A stretch of DNA of 64,000 nucleotides from Celeribacter sp. HF31 (GTDB lineage: Bacteria; Pseudomonadota; Alphaproteobacteria; Rhodobacterales; Rhodobacteraceae). A program made the translations under genes and the position numbers. The notes beneath the pieces are model-generated. The model saw nothing but the letters and a program-made list of their open reading frames with translations. It searched no databases and was not told where the DNA came from. Below, in pieces: positions 53,613-63,218 of this stretch (position 1 is the stretch's first letter; each line of letters opens with the position of its first letter). The stretch lies in the NCBI RefSeq assembly GCF_011806455.1, contig NZ_JAATOT010000001.1, positions 620,001 to 684,000 of the forward strand. The letters run 5' to 3'.

Positions 53613-54959
53613 TCAGCCCAGATTGGCCTCAAGCCATTTTTCCAGCCAGTGGATGTTGTAATTGCCCGTGAGCACATCCTCTTCCTGCAACAGCGCGTGG
53701 AACAGCGGGATCGTGGTGTCGACACCATCGACGATCAGCTCGCCCAGAGCACGGTTGAGACGCGCCAAGGCTTCGGGCCGGTCACGCCCATGGACAATCA
53801 GCTTGCCGATCAAACTGTCGTAATAGGGCGGGATCGTGTAGCCGTCATAAAGCCCGGAATCCATCCGAACGCCCAGACCGCCCGGCGCGTGGTATTGCGT
53901 GATCTTACCGGGGCAGGGCGTGAAATTCGGCAGTTTCTCGGCGTTGATCCGCACCTCGATGGCATGACCATCCAGCATCAACTCGTCCTGTGTGAAGGAC
54001 AGTTTTTCGCCGGAGGCAACGCGAATTTGTTCGCGCACGAGGTCCTGACGGAAAATCGCCTCGGTCACCGGGTGTTCCACCTGAAGACGGGTGTTCATCT
54101 CGATGAAATAGAACTCGCCGTCCTCGTAGAGAAACTCGATCGTGCCTGCGCCCTTGTAGCCCATCTCCGCGATGGCCTTGGCACAGATGCCGCCGATACG
54201 GGCGCGCTCTTCGGGGGAAATCGAGGGACCGGGGGCCTCTTCGAAAACCTTCTGGTGACGGCGCTGCAAGGAACAGTCGCGCTCGCCAAGGTGGACACCG
54301 CCGCCTTGACCGTCGCCGAAGACCTGCACCTCGATGTGACGCGGCTTCTGGAGATATTTCTCCATGTAAACCTCGTCATTGCCGAAAGCGGCTTTCGCCT
54401 CGGAGCGCGCGGTGCGGAAGGCGACTTCAAGCTCGGCCTCGTTCAGCGCCACTTTCATGCCGCGCCCGCCACCACCGGCTGTGGCTTTGATGATGACCGG
54501 ATAGCCCATGTCGGCGGCGGTTGTCTTGGCCGTCGCCACATCGGGCACGCCGCCTTTGGACCCCGGCACCACAGGGATGCCCAGTTTCTCGGCGGTCTCT
54601 TTCGCGGTGATCTTGTCGCCCATCTGGCGGATGTGTTCCGCGGAGGGCCCGATGAAGGTCAGGTCGTGATCTTCGACGATCTGCACGAAGGCGGCGTTCT
54701 CAGACAGAAAGCCATAGCCCGGGTGGATCGCCTGAGCGCCGGTGATTTCACAGGCGGCGATGATGGCCGGGAAGTTCAGGTAGGACTGGGCCGAGCTGTT
54801 CGGGCCAATACAAACCGCTTCGTCGGCCATCCGCACATGCATGGCGTCCGCGTCAGCCGTCGAGTGGACGGCCACCGATTGGATGCCCATCTCGCGACAG
54901 GCGCGGATCACCCGCAACGCGATCTCGCCCCGGTTGGCGATGAGGATTTTATCGAACAT
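53613..54959 (-). CDS. accC: Biotin carboxylase subunit of acetyl-CoA carboxylase
   Basis: 448 residues from ATG 54959 (AAGGGG upstream). ATP-grasp enzyme with [40 protein letters not shown] and [16 protein letters not shown]. It carboxylates biotin on AccB, first step of fatty-acid synthesis. Eleven bases after accB. Confidence 0.97.
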   Translation of the reverse strand: MFDKILIANRGEIALRVIRACREMGIQSVAVHSTADADAMHVRMADEAVCIGPNSSAQSYLNFPAIIAACEITGAQAIHPGYGFLSENAAFVQIVEDHDLTFIGPSAEHIRQMGDKITAKETAEKLGIPVVPGSKGGVPDVATAKTTAADMGYPVIIKATAGGGGRGMKVALNEAELEVAFRTARSEAKAAFGNDEVYMEKYLQKPRHIEVQVFGDGQGGGVHLGERDCSLQRRHQKVFEEAPGPSISPEERARIGGICAKAIAEMGYKGAGTIEFLYEDGEFYFIEMNTRLQVEHPVTEAIFRQDLVREQIRVASGEKLSFTQDELMLDGHAIEVRINAEKLPNFTPCPGKITQYHAPGGLGVRMDSGLYDGYTIPPYYDSLIGKLIVHGRDRPEALARLNRALGELIVDGVDTTIPLFHALLQEEDVLTGNYNIHWLEKWLEANLG

Positions 54960-54970
54960 CGACAAACCCC

Positions 54971-55462
54971 TTATTCGATGATCATCAGAGGGGCGCCGAA
55001 TTCGACCGGGGTGCCGTCGTCCACGAGGACGCGTTTCACGGTCCCGGATTTCGGCGCGGGGATGTGGTTCATGGTCTTCATGGCTTCGACGATCAGAACG
55101 GTCTGACCTTCGGAAACCTTGTCACCCACTTTTACGAAAGGCGCAGCACCCGGTTCGGCGGCGAGATAGGCGGTGCCGACCATCGGTGAGGGCACGGCGT
55201 TCGGATCGTTGGCCGGATCGCCTGCGTCGGAGGCTGCGGCCGGTGCGGCGGCGGCGGGTGCGGCAGCCGGGGCGGCGGCGACAGGCGCGGGGGCTGCGGC
55301 CACGGTCTGAACGACCTGCGGGGCGGCGCGGCTCACGCGGACGTTGAGGCTGTCATTGTCGCCATATTCGCGCATGACTTCGAGTTCGGTGAGCTCGTTG
55401 GCGCTCAGGAGTTCTGCCAATGCCTGAATGAAAGCCACGTCGGCGTCGTTTTGCTTTGTCAT
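54971..55462 (-). CDS. accB: Biotin carboxyl carrier protein
   Basis: 163 residues, an Ala/Pro-rich linker in the middle, and the biotinylation site [12 protein letters not shown] at the C-terminal domain. Partner of AccC. Confidence 0.96.
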   Translation of the reverse strand: MTKQNDADVAFIQALAELLSANELTELEVMREYGDNDSLNVRVSRAAPQVVQTVAAAPAPVAAAPAAAPAAAAPAAASDAGDPANDPNAVPSPMVGTAYLAAEPGAAPFVKVGDKVSEGQTVLIVEAMKTMNHIPAPKSGTVKRVLVDDGTPVEFGAPLMIIE

Positions 55463-55778
55463 ATGTTCAACTCGGTTTTGGGCCGCTCAGGTCTCGTGTG
55501 GTTGCCAAGTCTGGCGGTCCGTTCGAGCCCGGGCTGATTGATCTTCTGCGTTCGTATATAGGCCTTGTGACGTTGCGTGAAAACCCGATAACAGACCCCG
55601 ACCCGGGGAGAATGGCGCAAACTCTGCCTATGTTTTGGGCGTCCACGCATGATTATGCGGCGTGAAGAGCGGGATAAGACCGAAAATGACCGGATCATAA
55701 ATTTTACCGCTTGATAAAAAATTGAAGCCTGCCACGCTCGAGTCACCAAGAAAAGCAAGCCAACAGGGAGCAAGCCCG
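55463..55778. other. Divergent promoter region accB/preT, no gene
   Basis: 316 bp without a supported gene. Near preT, TTTTACCGCTTGATAAAAAA forms a loose AT-rich inverted repeat that may hold the promoter. No RutR-like box was seen here. Confidence 0.5.
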
Positions 55779-57116
55779 ATGACCAACAGCCCGCTGACGC
55801 CCGGCATCACCGCCGGACGCCTGCCCGAGGAGAGCTATGCCGCGCAGTTTTCCGATCTGCACCCGGTGCTCGACGATCACGAGGCGCTCGTCGCCGCAGA
55901 CCGGTGTTATTTCTGCCATGACGCACCCTGCATGACGGCGTGCCCGACCTCGATCGACGTGCCCCTGTTCATCCGCCAGATCATGACCGGCACGCCCGAG
56001 GCGGCGGCCAAGACGATTTTCGACCAGAATATTCTGGGCGGCATGTGCGCGCGGGTCTGCCCGACGGAGACGCTTTGCGAAGAGGTCTGTGTGCGGGAGA
56101 TCGCAGAGGGCAAACCCGTCGAGATTGGCCGTTTGCAGCGCTACGCCACCGACGCGCTGATGGCGAAAGGCGTGCATCCCTACACCCGCGCCGAGGCGAC
56201 CGGCAAAACCGTCGCCGTTGTGGGCGCGGGCCCTGCGGGTCTGGCGGCGGCGCATCGTCTCGCCATGAAGGGCCACGACGTGGTGATGTTCGACGCGCGT
56301 CCGAAATCCGGCGGGCTCAATGAATATGGCATCGCCTCCTACAAGGCGCCCGATGGTTACGCCCAAAAAGAGGTCGACTGGCTGATGCAGATCGGTGGGA
56401 TCACGGTTGAGACCGGCAAGAAGCTCGGCGACGGGCTGACGCTCGACGGGTTGAAAGCCGACTATGACGCCGTGTTCCTCGCGATTGGTTTGGCAGGCGT
56501 CAACGCGCTTCGCGCTGAGGGCGAGGATGCCGACGGCGTGCTCGACGCGGTGGATTTCATCTCCGAGCTGCGGCAGGCCGAAGACCTGTCGAAACTACCC
56601 GTGGGCCGCAATGTCGTGGTGATCGGTGGCGGCATGACCGCTGTGGACGCCGCTGTGCAGGCGAAACTTCTGGGCGCGCAGAATGTCTCCATGGTCTATC
56701 GTCGGGGCCGGGCGCGGATGGCCGCCTCTGCTTTTGAACAGGACCTCGCCGCCTCGAAAGGCGTGCAGATTTTCTACAACGCGGCCCCCGTTGCGGTCTA
56801 CGGTGACGGCGCGGTCGAGGAGGTCGAGTTCGAGTATACCTCCGAAGAAGGCGGCAGTCTGAAAGGCACCGGCGAGACCTTCCGCTTGCCTGCCGATCAG
56901 GTGTTCAAGGCCATCGGTCAGACACTCGATGGTGCGCCGGAGGGGATCGAAATCACCGGCGGCAAGATCGCGGTGGACGCCGTCGGTCGCACCTCGATTG
57001 CGGGCGTCTGGGCCGGGGGCGATTGTGCCTCGGGCGGCGAAGACCTGACCGTGACTGCGGTGTCCGAAGGACGCGACGCCGCCGAAGACATCCACGCCAA
57101 GCTGATGGAGGGCTGA
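55779..57116 (+). CDS. preT: NAD(P)-dependent dihydropyrimidine dehydrogenase subunit PreT
   Basis: 445 residues from ATG 55779 (GGGAG nine bases upstream). Iron-sulfur part with CYFCHDAPCMTACP and CARVCPTETLCEEVC, FAD motif VAVVGAGPAGLAAAHRLA, NAD(P)H motif VVVIGGGMTAVDAAVQA. With PreA it reduces uracil and thymine to dihydropyrimidines. Coupled to preA by three bases. Confidence 0.94.
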   Translation: MTNSPLTPGITAGRLPEESYAAQFSDLHPVLDDHEALVAADRCYFCHDAPCMTACPTSIDVPLFIRQIMTGTPEAAAKTIFDQNILGGMCARVCPTETLCEEVCVREIAEGKPVEIGRLQRYATDALMAKGVHPYTRAEATGKTVAVVGAGPAGLAAAHRLAMKGHDVVMFDARPKSGGLNEYGIASYKAPDGYAQKEVDWLMQIGGITVETGKKLGDGLTLDGLKADYDAVFLAIGLAGVNALRAEGEDADGVLDAVDFISELRQAEDLSKLPVGRNVVVIGGGMTAVDAAVQAKLLGAQNVSMVYRRGRARMAASAFEQDLAASKGVQIFYNAAPVAVYGDGAVEEVEFEYTSEEGGSLKGTGETFRLPADQVFKAIGQTLDGAPEGIEITGGKIAVDAVGRTSIAGVWAGGDCASGGEDLTVTAVSEGRDAAEDIHAKLMEG

Positions 57117-57119
57117 GCC

Positions 57120-58418
57120 ATGGCCGATTTGACAAGCACCTTTTGTGGCATCACAAGCCCGAACCCCTTTTGGCTGGCCTCCGCGCCGCCGACTGACAAG
57201 GAATACAACGTCCGCCGCGCCTTTGAGGCCGGGTGGGGCGGTGTGGTCTGGAAGACCCTCGGCGAAGAGGGCCCGCCGGTCGTCAACGTCAACGGGCCGC
57301 GCTATGGCGCTATTCATGGCGCTGACCGCCGCCTCTTGGGCCTCAACAACATCGAGCTGATCACCGACCGTCCTTTGGAGGTGAACCTCGAAGAAATGAC
57401 GCGGGTGAAAAAGGACTATCCGGACCGGGCGCTGATCGCCTCCGTCATGGTGCCCTGTGACGCTGACAGCTGGAAAAACATCATTCCGCGCATTGCGGAG
57501 ACGGGGTGTGACGGCTTCGAGCTGAACTTCGGCTGTCCGCATGGCATGGCCGAGCGCGGCATGGGCTCTGCCGTGGGGCAGGTGCCCGAGTATATCGAGA
57601 TGGTGACACGGTGGTGCAAGGAAGCGACCGACCTGCCGGTCATCGTGAAACTGACGCCCAACATCACCAACGTGCTCTACCCGGCGGAGGCCGCGTTGCG
57701 CGGTGGCGCCGATGCGGTCAGCCTGATCAACACGATCAACTCGATCACGTCCGTGAACCTCGATGCCTTTTCGCCCGAACCGATGATCGACGGCAAAGGC
57801 ACCCACGGCGGCTATTGCGGCCCGGCGGTGAAACCGATTGCGATGAACATGGTGGCCGAAATTGCCCGCAACCCGGCGACGGCAAACCTGCCGATCTCGG
57901 GCATTGGCGGCGTGACCACCTGGCGCGATGCGGCGGAGTTCATGGCGCTTGGCGCGGGCAATGTGCAGGTCTGTACGGCGGTGATGACCTATGGCTTCAA
58001 GATCGTCGAAGAGATGATTTCGGGGCTGAGCCAATACCTCGATGAAAAGGAAATGGCGCTCGCCGATCTGGTCGGAAAAGCCACGCCCAATGTGACGGAT
58101 TGGCAGTATCTCAACCTCAATCACGTCACCAAAGCGGTGATCAATCAGGACGATTGCATCAATTGCGGGCGCTGCTATGCGGCCTGCGAGGACACTTCGC
58201 ACCAGGCCATCGAGATGAGCCCGGATCGCACTTTTACCGTCAAGGACGATGAATGTGTGGCCTGTAATCTCTGCGTCAATGTTTGCCCGATCGAAGGCTG
58301 TATCACCATGAAAACGCTAGAAAAAGGCGAGATGGACGAGCGCACGGGCAAGCCGGTTGGCGATTATGCCAACTGGACGACGCATCCGAACAACGTCGCT
58401 GCTGTTTCTGCGGAGTGA
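57120..58418 (+). CDS. preA: NAD-dependent dihydropyrimidine dehydrogenase subunit PreA
   Basis: 432 residues. FMN barrel (FELNFGCPHGMAERGMGSAV, PISGIGGVTTWRDAAEFMAL), then a C-terminal 2[4Fe-4S] domain with CINCGRCYAAC and CVACNLCVNVC. At the position of the DPD catalytic cysteine (GMGLACGQ in human enzyme), this protein reads GMGSAVGQ. As I recall, Escherichia coli PreA also deviates there. It works with PreT. Confidence 0.94.
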   Translation: MADLTSTFCGITSPNPFWLASAPPTDKEYNVRRAFEAGWGGVVWKTLGEEGPPVVNVNGPRYGAIHGADRRLLGLNNIELITDRPLEVNLEEMTRVKKDYPDRALIASVMVPCDADSWKNIIPRIAETGCDGFELNFGCPHGMAERGMGSAVGQVPEYIEMVTRWCKEATDLPVIVKLTPNITNVLYPAEAALRGGADAVSLINTINSITSVNLDAFSPEPMIDGKGTHGGYCGPAVKPIAMNMVAEIARNPATANLPISGIGGVTTWRDAAEFMALGAGNVQVCTAVMTYGFKIVEEMISGLSQYLDEKEMALADLVGKATPNVTDWQYLNLNHVTKAVINQDDCINCGRCYAACEDTSHQAIEMSPDRTFTVKDDECVACNLCVNVCPIEGCITMKTLEKGEMDERTGKPVGDYANWTTHPNNVAAVSAE

Positions 58419-58428
58419 GGCGGGATTT

Positions 58429-58452
58429 GTCGGCTGATTTCGGTCAGCCGAC
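58429..58452 (+). terminator. Hairpin directly after preA
   Basis: GTCGGCTGA / TCAGCCGAC, 9-bp stem with TTTCGG loop. No T-run follows, so it may mainly stabilise the mRNA end. The true terminator follows at 58520. Confidence 0.55.
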
Positions 58453-58519
58453 AGCACATTTCCCCACCGCAGGCGCCCCGGCACCTGCACATGCAGCGGG
58501 GGCACGACATCACCACAGG

Positions 58520-58548
58520 CCCCGAGACACTCTCGGGGTTTGTTTTTT
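58520..58548 (+). terminator. Rho-independent terminator of preTA
   Basis: CCCCGAGA / TCTCGGGG with CAC loop, then TTTGTTTTTT. Confidence 0.9.
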
Positions 58549-58629
58549 CGTCCCTGACAATCCGAACGGCAAAGCTCCGCAGGGTCACCCGCCGGCACGG
58601 TGATCGGGGTCGATTTCCATCTTGAAAAT

Positions 58630-58648
58630 TGCGCCATCCTGGCGCCAC
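58630..58648 (-). terminator. Possible terminator of the acidic-protein gene
   Basis: GCGCCA / TGGCGC stem (58632-58646), then AATTTTC on the minus strand, 25 bases beyond the stop of 58673-59263. Confidence 0.4.
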
Positions 58649-58672
58649 TGGTTTCGGAGATTGCCTCAGACG

Positions 58673-59263
58673 TCAGCCGTCAAAAGGTGTCCTCTGAACC
58701 GCCGCCGGGCCGGAGAGCCGGGCTTCTGGATCAATGGCCTCGGAGGGCGCATCGCTGAGCGCCATCACCTCTTCGGTGGCCATGTCTTTGGCATTGTCCT
58801 CAGAGGCGTTTGTCGTCACCTCCGGGGCCTCGGTCGCCTCCGCACCCTCTGCCTTCGCTGCATTTCTCGGTGCAATCGCCGCCTCATCTTCGGCTTGCGT
58901 GCGTTTCGCAGCAATCTCGGCAATCGTGTTGCGCAGATCGAGCTCGACCTCAAGGACAGAGGCCTGAAATGCCGGAGTCGGCCCGGTCAGGATGTCGTCG
59001 GGAAGCTCCGTTGTATCGGTGTCATATTCAGATGTCATCGCGCGCTCGGACGCGGTGACGGAGGACTCATCAGAGGCCTCGTCGATCTTGTAAGACAGGA
59101 TATCGCCATTCTGGCCGGGAAGCTCGTTCCCCTTTGTATAAGTTGCCGTTCCGTTCAGCGCGGTTTCCGCGATCTGAGGAACGTCTGGCTTCGGCGGATC
59201 TGGCGGTTGTCTGAATGCAAATCCACCACCTCCGAAAGCCGGCACGCCCGTGATATTGGTCAT
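58673..59263 (-). CDS. Acidic, low-complexity protein of unknown function
   Basis: 196 residues, ATG preceded by AAAGGAG at eight bases, so translation is credible. No signal peptide. A Gly-rich N-terminus (GVPAFGGGGFAF) and Pro-rich part lead into an acidic, Ala/Glu/Thr-rich region without hydrophobic core, probably disordered. No known domain. Between preA and the RutR-like gene, but not obviously part of the pathway. The 161-bp region upstream (59264-59425) has an inverted repeat about 59335-59390 and no gene. Confidence 0.6.
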   Translation of the reverse strand: MTNITGVPAFGGGGFAFRQPPDPPKPDVPQIAETALNGTATYTKGNELPGQNGDILSYKIDEASDESSVTASERAMTSEYDTDTTELPDDILTGPTPAFQASVLEVELDLRNTIAEIAAKRTQAEDEAAIAPRNAAKAEGAEATEAPEVTTNASEDNAKDMATEEVMALSDAPSEAIDPEARLSGPAAVQRTPFDG

Positions 59264-59425
59264 GCTAAGCTCCTTTTCTCAGGAGCCCCCACCGACATTC
59301 TTTATAAAGGGGTATGGTTTTTGAAGGGTTAATACCCCCGAGTATTTTTACTCTTGGTTAACAGGATTAACGCCGCCCCTGATCGGAGCGGCGCGACTCA
59401 CTTTCCAGCGGGTTAAGAGCCCGGA

Positions 59426-60064
59426 TCAGGGGGTCAGCATCCGGCGGAACAGCGTGTCGAGATAGGCCGCCGCATCCTCGAAATGCGCATCTCCCTCGGG
59501 CCGAAGGATCGCGCGCACCTGAGCGTCGAAATCGGCGTAATGCTGAGTCGTGGACCAGATCGAGAAAATCAGGTGATAGGGATCGACCGGCGCCAGTGCG
59601 CCCGAGGCGATCCAGCCGTCGATGACCTGGGCCTTTTCATCCACAAGGCTTTTCAATTCGCCCTCGATCTTGTCCATGATATTGGGCGCGCCCTGAACGA
59701 TCTCATTGGCGAACAAACGGCTCTCGCGGGGGTACTCGCGGGCCATCTCGAGTTTGCGCAAAACATAGGCGAGAAGCTCTTCGACCGGCTCACCGTCCGC
59801 CTCGATTTTACGCAGAGGATCGAGCCAATTCTGCATCAACTCGTCGATCAAGGCCCGGTGGATCGCCACTTTCGAGGGGAAGTAATAGAGCAGATTGGGC
59901 TTTGACAGCCCCGCCGCCTTGGCGATCTGATCAAGCGTGGAGCCGCGAAATCCATGCTGTGAAAACACGTCCAAAGCCGCTTCCAGGATGGTTTCTGTGT
60001 TCTTTTTCTGAATGCGTGTGCGCGGTTGTCGTCCGGGCATGTGTCGCTCGATTCCCATTTCCAT
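59426..60064 (-). CDS. rutR: RutR-like TetR-family regulator
   Basis: 212 residues from ATG 60064 (ATG 60058 is an alternative). HTH: TETILEAALDVFSQHGFRGS and AAGLSKPNLLYYFPSK. C-terminal: NWLDPLRKI, RESRLFANEIVQGAP and FSIWSTTQHYADFDAQV, all RutR-like. RutR senses uracil or thymine and represses pyrimidine genes. A perfect RutR box lies 150 bases upstream, before the divergent amidohydrolase. The rut oxidative genes are absent; here it appears to control the reductive pathway. Confidence 0.88.
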   Translation of the reverse strand: MEMGIERHMPGRQPRTRIQKKNTETILEAALDVFSQHGFRGSTLDQIAKAAGLSKPNLLYYFPSKVAIHRALIDELMQNWLDPLRKIEADGEPVEELLAYVLRKLEMAREYPRESRLFANEIVQGAPNIMDKIEGELKSLVDEKAQVIDGWIASGALAPVDPYHLIFSIWSTTQHYADFDAQVRAILRPEGDAHFEDAAAYLDTLFRRMLTP

Positions 60065-60214
60065 CCTGCCTTTTAGCGTCTGTCGCTTTATAATTGCCAA
60101 AAAAAACGCCAAATCGAAGTCTGAATTGCCTTAAATCCGCACTTGATGCAAGTTTGCATGGGTTTTAGGCGTTTGCTCTGTTTCGCGTCCGCGCGCGGTG
60201 CTGTTAGGGTGCTC

Positions 60215-60230
60215 TTGACCAAATGGTCAA
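60215..60230. promoter_or_regulatory. RutR box
   Basis: TTGACCAAATGGTCAA is a perfect match to TTGACCANNTGGTCAA. It lies 124 bases upstream of the amidohydrolase and 150 from the regulator start, in their divergent promoter. Confidence 0.85.
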
Positions 60231-60353
60231 AGTTGTTGGCCGGACTTGAGGGCCTGAGGCGGGCGCATCTGATCCGAAACATGCGAGACCGCCCCAACCC
60301 CAAGTTGGACCCCGATCATTTGGGACAGGACAGATTTTTGGAAAGGAAACCCC

Positions 60354-61604
60354 ATGGCCGCCGCTGGTGAAAACCTCAAGATCAACTCCGAACGTCTCTG
60401 GGACAGTCTGATGGAGATGGCGAAGATCGGGCCGGGGATTGCGGGCGGCTGTAACCGCCAGACGCTGACCGACGAAGATGCAGAGGGGCGCAAGCTGTTT
60501 CAGTCGTGGTGCGAAGCGGCGGGGATGACGATGGGCGTCGATGCCATGGGCACGATGTTCATGACCCGCGAAGGCACCGACCCCGACGCGCTGCCGGTTT
60601 ACGTCGGCTCCCACCTCGACACCCAGCCGACGGGCGGGAAATACGATGGGGTTCTGGGGGTTCTGGGCGCGCTCGAAGCGGTGCGGACGATGAACGATCT
60701 GGGCATCAAGACGAAACACCCGATCGTGGTGACCAACTGGGCCAACGAAGAGGGGGCGCGTTTTGCGCCCGCGATGCTGGCCTCGGGCGTTTTCGCGGGC
60801 AAACACACGATGGACTATGCCTACGGGCGCACGGACCTTGAGGGCAAGACCTATGGTGAGGAACTGGCACGCATCGGTTGGAAAGGCGATGAAGAGGTCG
60901 GCGCGCGCAAGATGCACGCCTATTATGAGCTGCACATCGAACAGGGGCCTATTCTGGAGGCCGAGGGTAAGGACATCGGCGTCGTGACCCATTGTCAGGG
61001 CCTGTGGTGGCTCGAATTCACGCTCACCGGCAAGGAGGCGCATACCGGATCGACCCCGATGGCGATGCGCACCAACGCAGGCCTTGCCATGGCGCGGATT
61101 CTGGAGATGGTGCAAGAGGTGGCGATGGATCACCAGCCGAACGCCGTGGGCGGTGTCGGCCAGATGCAATTCACGCCGAACTCGCGCAATGTGTTGCCGG
61201 GCACAGTGGTCTTTACGGTCGACATCCGCACGCCGGACATCGAAAAACTGACCTCCATGCGCAGCCAGATCGAGGAACGTGCCGCGAAGATTTGCGAAGA
61301 GATCGGGGTGGGCTGTTCCGTCGAACCCGTCGGCCATTTCGACCCGGTGACCTTCACCCCGGAGCTGGTGTCCAATGTCCGTAAAGCTGCGGAAACGCTG
61401 GGCTATTCGCATATGGATATCGTCTCGGGCGCCGGTCACGATGCCTGCTGGGCCGCCGCCGTGGCGCCCACCACGATGATCATGTGCCCCTGTGTTGACG
61501 GATTGTCTCACAATGAGGCCGAAGAGATCACGCAGGACTGGGCGGCTGCGGGGACCGATGTGCTGTTGCATGCGGTTTTGGAAACCGCTGAGATCGTGGA
61601 ATGA
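60354..61604 (+). CDS. M20-family Zn-dependent amidohydrolase (N-carbamoyl-beta-alanine/hydantoinase-carbamoylase type)
   Basis: 416 residues. Metal motifs VYVGSHLDTQPTGGKYDG, ANEEGARFAPAML, ELHIEQGPILE, and C-terminal GAGHDACWAAAVAPTTMI. It hydrolyses N-carbamoyl-beta-alanine to beta-alanine, CO2 and ammonia, the third step after PreTA and the dihydropyrimidinase (next gene). GGAAAGGAAA precedes the start. RutR box upstream. Confidence 0.92.
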   Translation: MAAAGENLKINSERLWDSLMEMAKIGPGIAGGCNRQTLTDEDAEGRKLFQSWCEAAGMTMGVDAMGTMFMTREGTDPDALPVYVGSHLDTQPTGGKYDGVLGVLGALEAVRTMNDLGIKTKHPIVVTNWANEEGARFAPAMLASGVFAGKHTMDYAYGRTDLEGKTYGEELARIGWKGDEEVGARKMHAYYELHIEQGPILEAEGKDIGVVTHCQGLWWLEFTLTGKEAHTGSTPMAMRTNAGLAMARILEMVQEVAMDHQPNAVGGVGQMQFTPNSRNVLPGTVVFTVDIRTPDIEKLTSMRSQIEERAAKICEEIGVGCSVEPVGHFDPVTFTPELVSNVRKAAETLGYSHMDIVSGAGHDACWAAAVAPTTMIMCPCVDGLSHNEAEEITQDWAAAGTDVLLHAVLETAEIVE

Positions 61605-61629
61605 GTATTTGAGCCAAGAAAAAGCAGGA

Positions 61630-61658
61630 GCGCGCCGGGGATAAGGCGCGCCGCTTTT
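61630..61658 (+). terminator. Intercistronic hairpin
   Basis: GCGCGCC (61630-61636) with GGCGCGC (61645-61651), followed by CGCTTTT. Between the amidohydrolase and dihydropyrimidinase; probably attenuating. Confidence 0.45.
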
Positions 61659-61676
61659 GCCAACAAGGAGAGAGTT

Positions 61677-63131
61677 ATGAGCAAGGTGATCAAAGGCGGC
61701 ACGGTTGTCACCGCCGATCTGACCTATAAGGCCGACGTGAAAATCGAGGATGGCAAGATCGTCGAGATCGGGCCGGACCTGACGGGCGATGAAATCCTCG
61801 ATGCGGAGGGCTGTTTTGTCATGCCGGGCGGGATTGACCCGCATACGCATTTGGAAATGCCCTTCATGGGCACGCATTCCTCGGATGATTTCTACGCAGG
61901 CACGCGCGCGGCGCTGGCGGGTGGCACCACCATGGTCGTCGATTTCGCACTGCCCGATCCGGGGCAGTCGCTCTTGGATGCGATCAAGGTCTGGGACAAC
62001 AAATCGGCGCGGGCCTGTTGCGATTATTCCTTCCACATGGCGATCACCTGGTGGGGCGAACAGGTTTTCGATGAGATGAAGATCATCACCGAAGAGAAGG
62101 GCATCAACACGTTCAAACATTTCATGGCCTACAAGGGCTCGTTGATGGTGAACGATGACGAGATGTTCGCCTCTTTCAAACGCTGTGCCGAGCTGGGCGC
62201 GACGCCTTTGGTTCATGCCGAGAACGGCGATCTCGTGGCCGAGATGACGACGAAACTATTGGCCGAGGGCAACACCGGGCCGGAAGCGCATGCCTATTCT
62301 CGCCCCTCGCAAGTGGAGGGCGAGGCGACCAACCGCGCGATCATGATCGCCGATATGGCGGGCGCGCCGCTCTATGTGGTGCACACCTCCTGCGAAGAGG
62401 CGCATGAGGCCATCCGCCGCGCCAAGATGAACGGCAAACGCGTTTGGGGCGAGCCGTTGATCCAGCACCTTGTGTTGGATGAGAGCGAGTATTTCAACGA
62501 GGATTGGGACCATGCCGCGCGCCGTGTGATGTCGCCGCCGTTCCGCAACAAAAAACATCAGGACAGCCTCTGGGCCGGGCTTGCTTCGGGCACGCTGTCC
62601 TGTGTCGCGACCGACCACTGTGCCTTCACGACGGAACAGAAACGCTACGGCGTGGGCGATTTCTCGAAAATCCCGAATGGCACGGGCGGCTTGGAAGACC
62701 GACTGCCGGTGCTCTGGACCATGGGGGTCGAGACGGGCCGCATCACGATGAATGAATTTGTCGCCGTAACCTCCACAAATATCGCGAAAATCCTCAACTG
62801 CTACCCGCAGAAGGGCGCGGTTTTGGTGGGCGCGGATGCCGACCTGATCGTGATGGACCCGACGATGTCGAAAACCATCAAGGCTGAGACACAGGCCTCT
62901 TCGATCGACTACAATGTCTTCGAGGGGATCGAGGTCACGGCACTGCCGCGCTACGTCCTGACTCGCGGCTATGTTGCGGTCGACAAGGGCGAGTTGAAGG
63001 CCAAGGAAGGCCACGGAGACTTCATCGCCCGCGATCCGAATGCGACGGTGAACAAGGCGCTGTCGAAGTGGAAAGAACTGACCGCCCCGCGTCCGGTGGA
63101 ACGCGCAGGCATTCCGGTGACCGGCGTCTGA
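61677..63131 (+). CDS. hydA: Dihydropyrimidinase
   Basis: 484 residues, start after AAGGAGAG. Metal motifs GIDPHTHLEMPFMG, carboxylated lysine in HFMAYKGSLMVND, PLVHAENGDL, YVVHTSCEEA, and catalytic Asp in CVATDHCAFT. It opens dihydrouracil or dihydrothymine, the second step of the reductive pathway. Confidence 0.94.
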   Translation: MSKVIKGGTVVTADLTYKADVKIEDGKIVEIGPDLTGDEILDAEGCFVMPGGIDPHTHLEMPFMGTHSSDDFYAGTRAALAGGTTMVVDFALPDPGQSLLDAIKVWDNKSARACCDYSFHMAITWWGEQVFDEMKIITEEKGINTFKHFMAYKGSLMVNDDEMFASFKRCAELGATPLVHAENGDLVAEMTTKLLAEGNTGPEAHAYSRPSQVEGEATNRAIMIADMAGAPLYVVHTSCEEAHEAIRRAKMNGKRVWGEPLIQHLVLDESEYFNEDWDHAARRVMSPPFRNKKHQDSLWAGLASGTLSCVATDHCAFTTEQKRYGVGDFSKIPNGTGGLEDRLPVLWTMGVETGRITMNEFVAVTSTNIAKILNCYPQKGAVLVGADADLIVMDPTMSKTIKAETQASSIDYNVFEGIEVTALPRYVLTRGYVAVDKGELKAKEGHGDFIARDPNATVNKALSKWKELTAPRPVERAGIPVTGV

Positions 63132-63142
63132 GCGTAAGCTAT

Positions 63143-63167
63143 GGGCAGGGCCGCACAAGGCCCGCCC
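63143..63167 (+). terminator. Hairpin after hydA
   Basis: GGGC-A-GGGCC with GGCCC-G-CCC around GCACAA. No T-run; probably attenuating. Confidence 0.35.
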
Positions 63168-63218
63168 GCACAACAGGGACAGGCTGCGAAACCGCAGCAA
63201 AAATAAAGACATAAGCCA

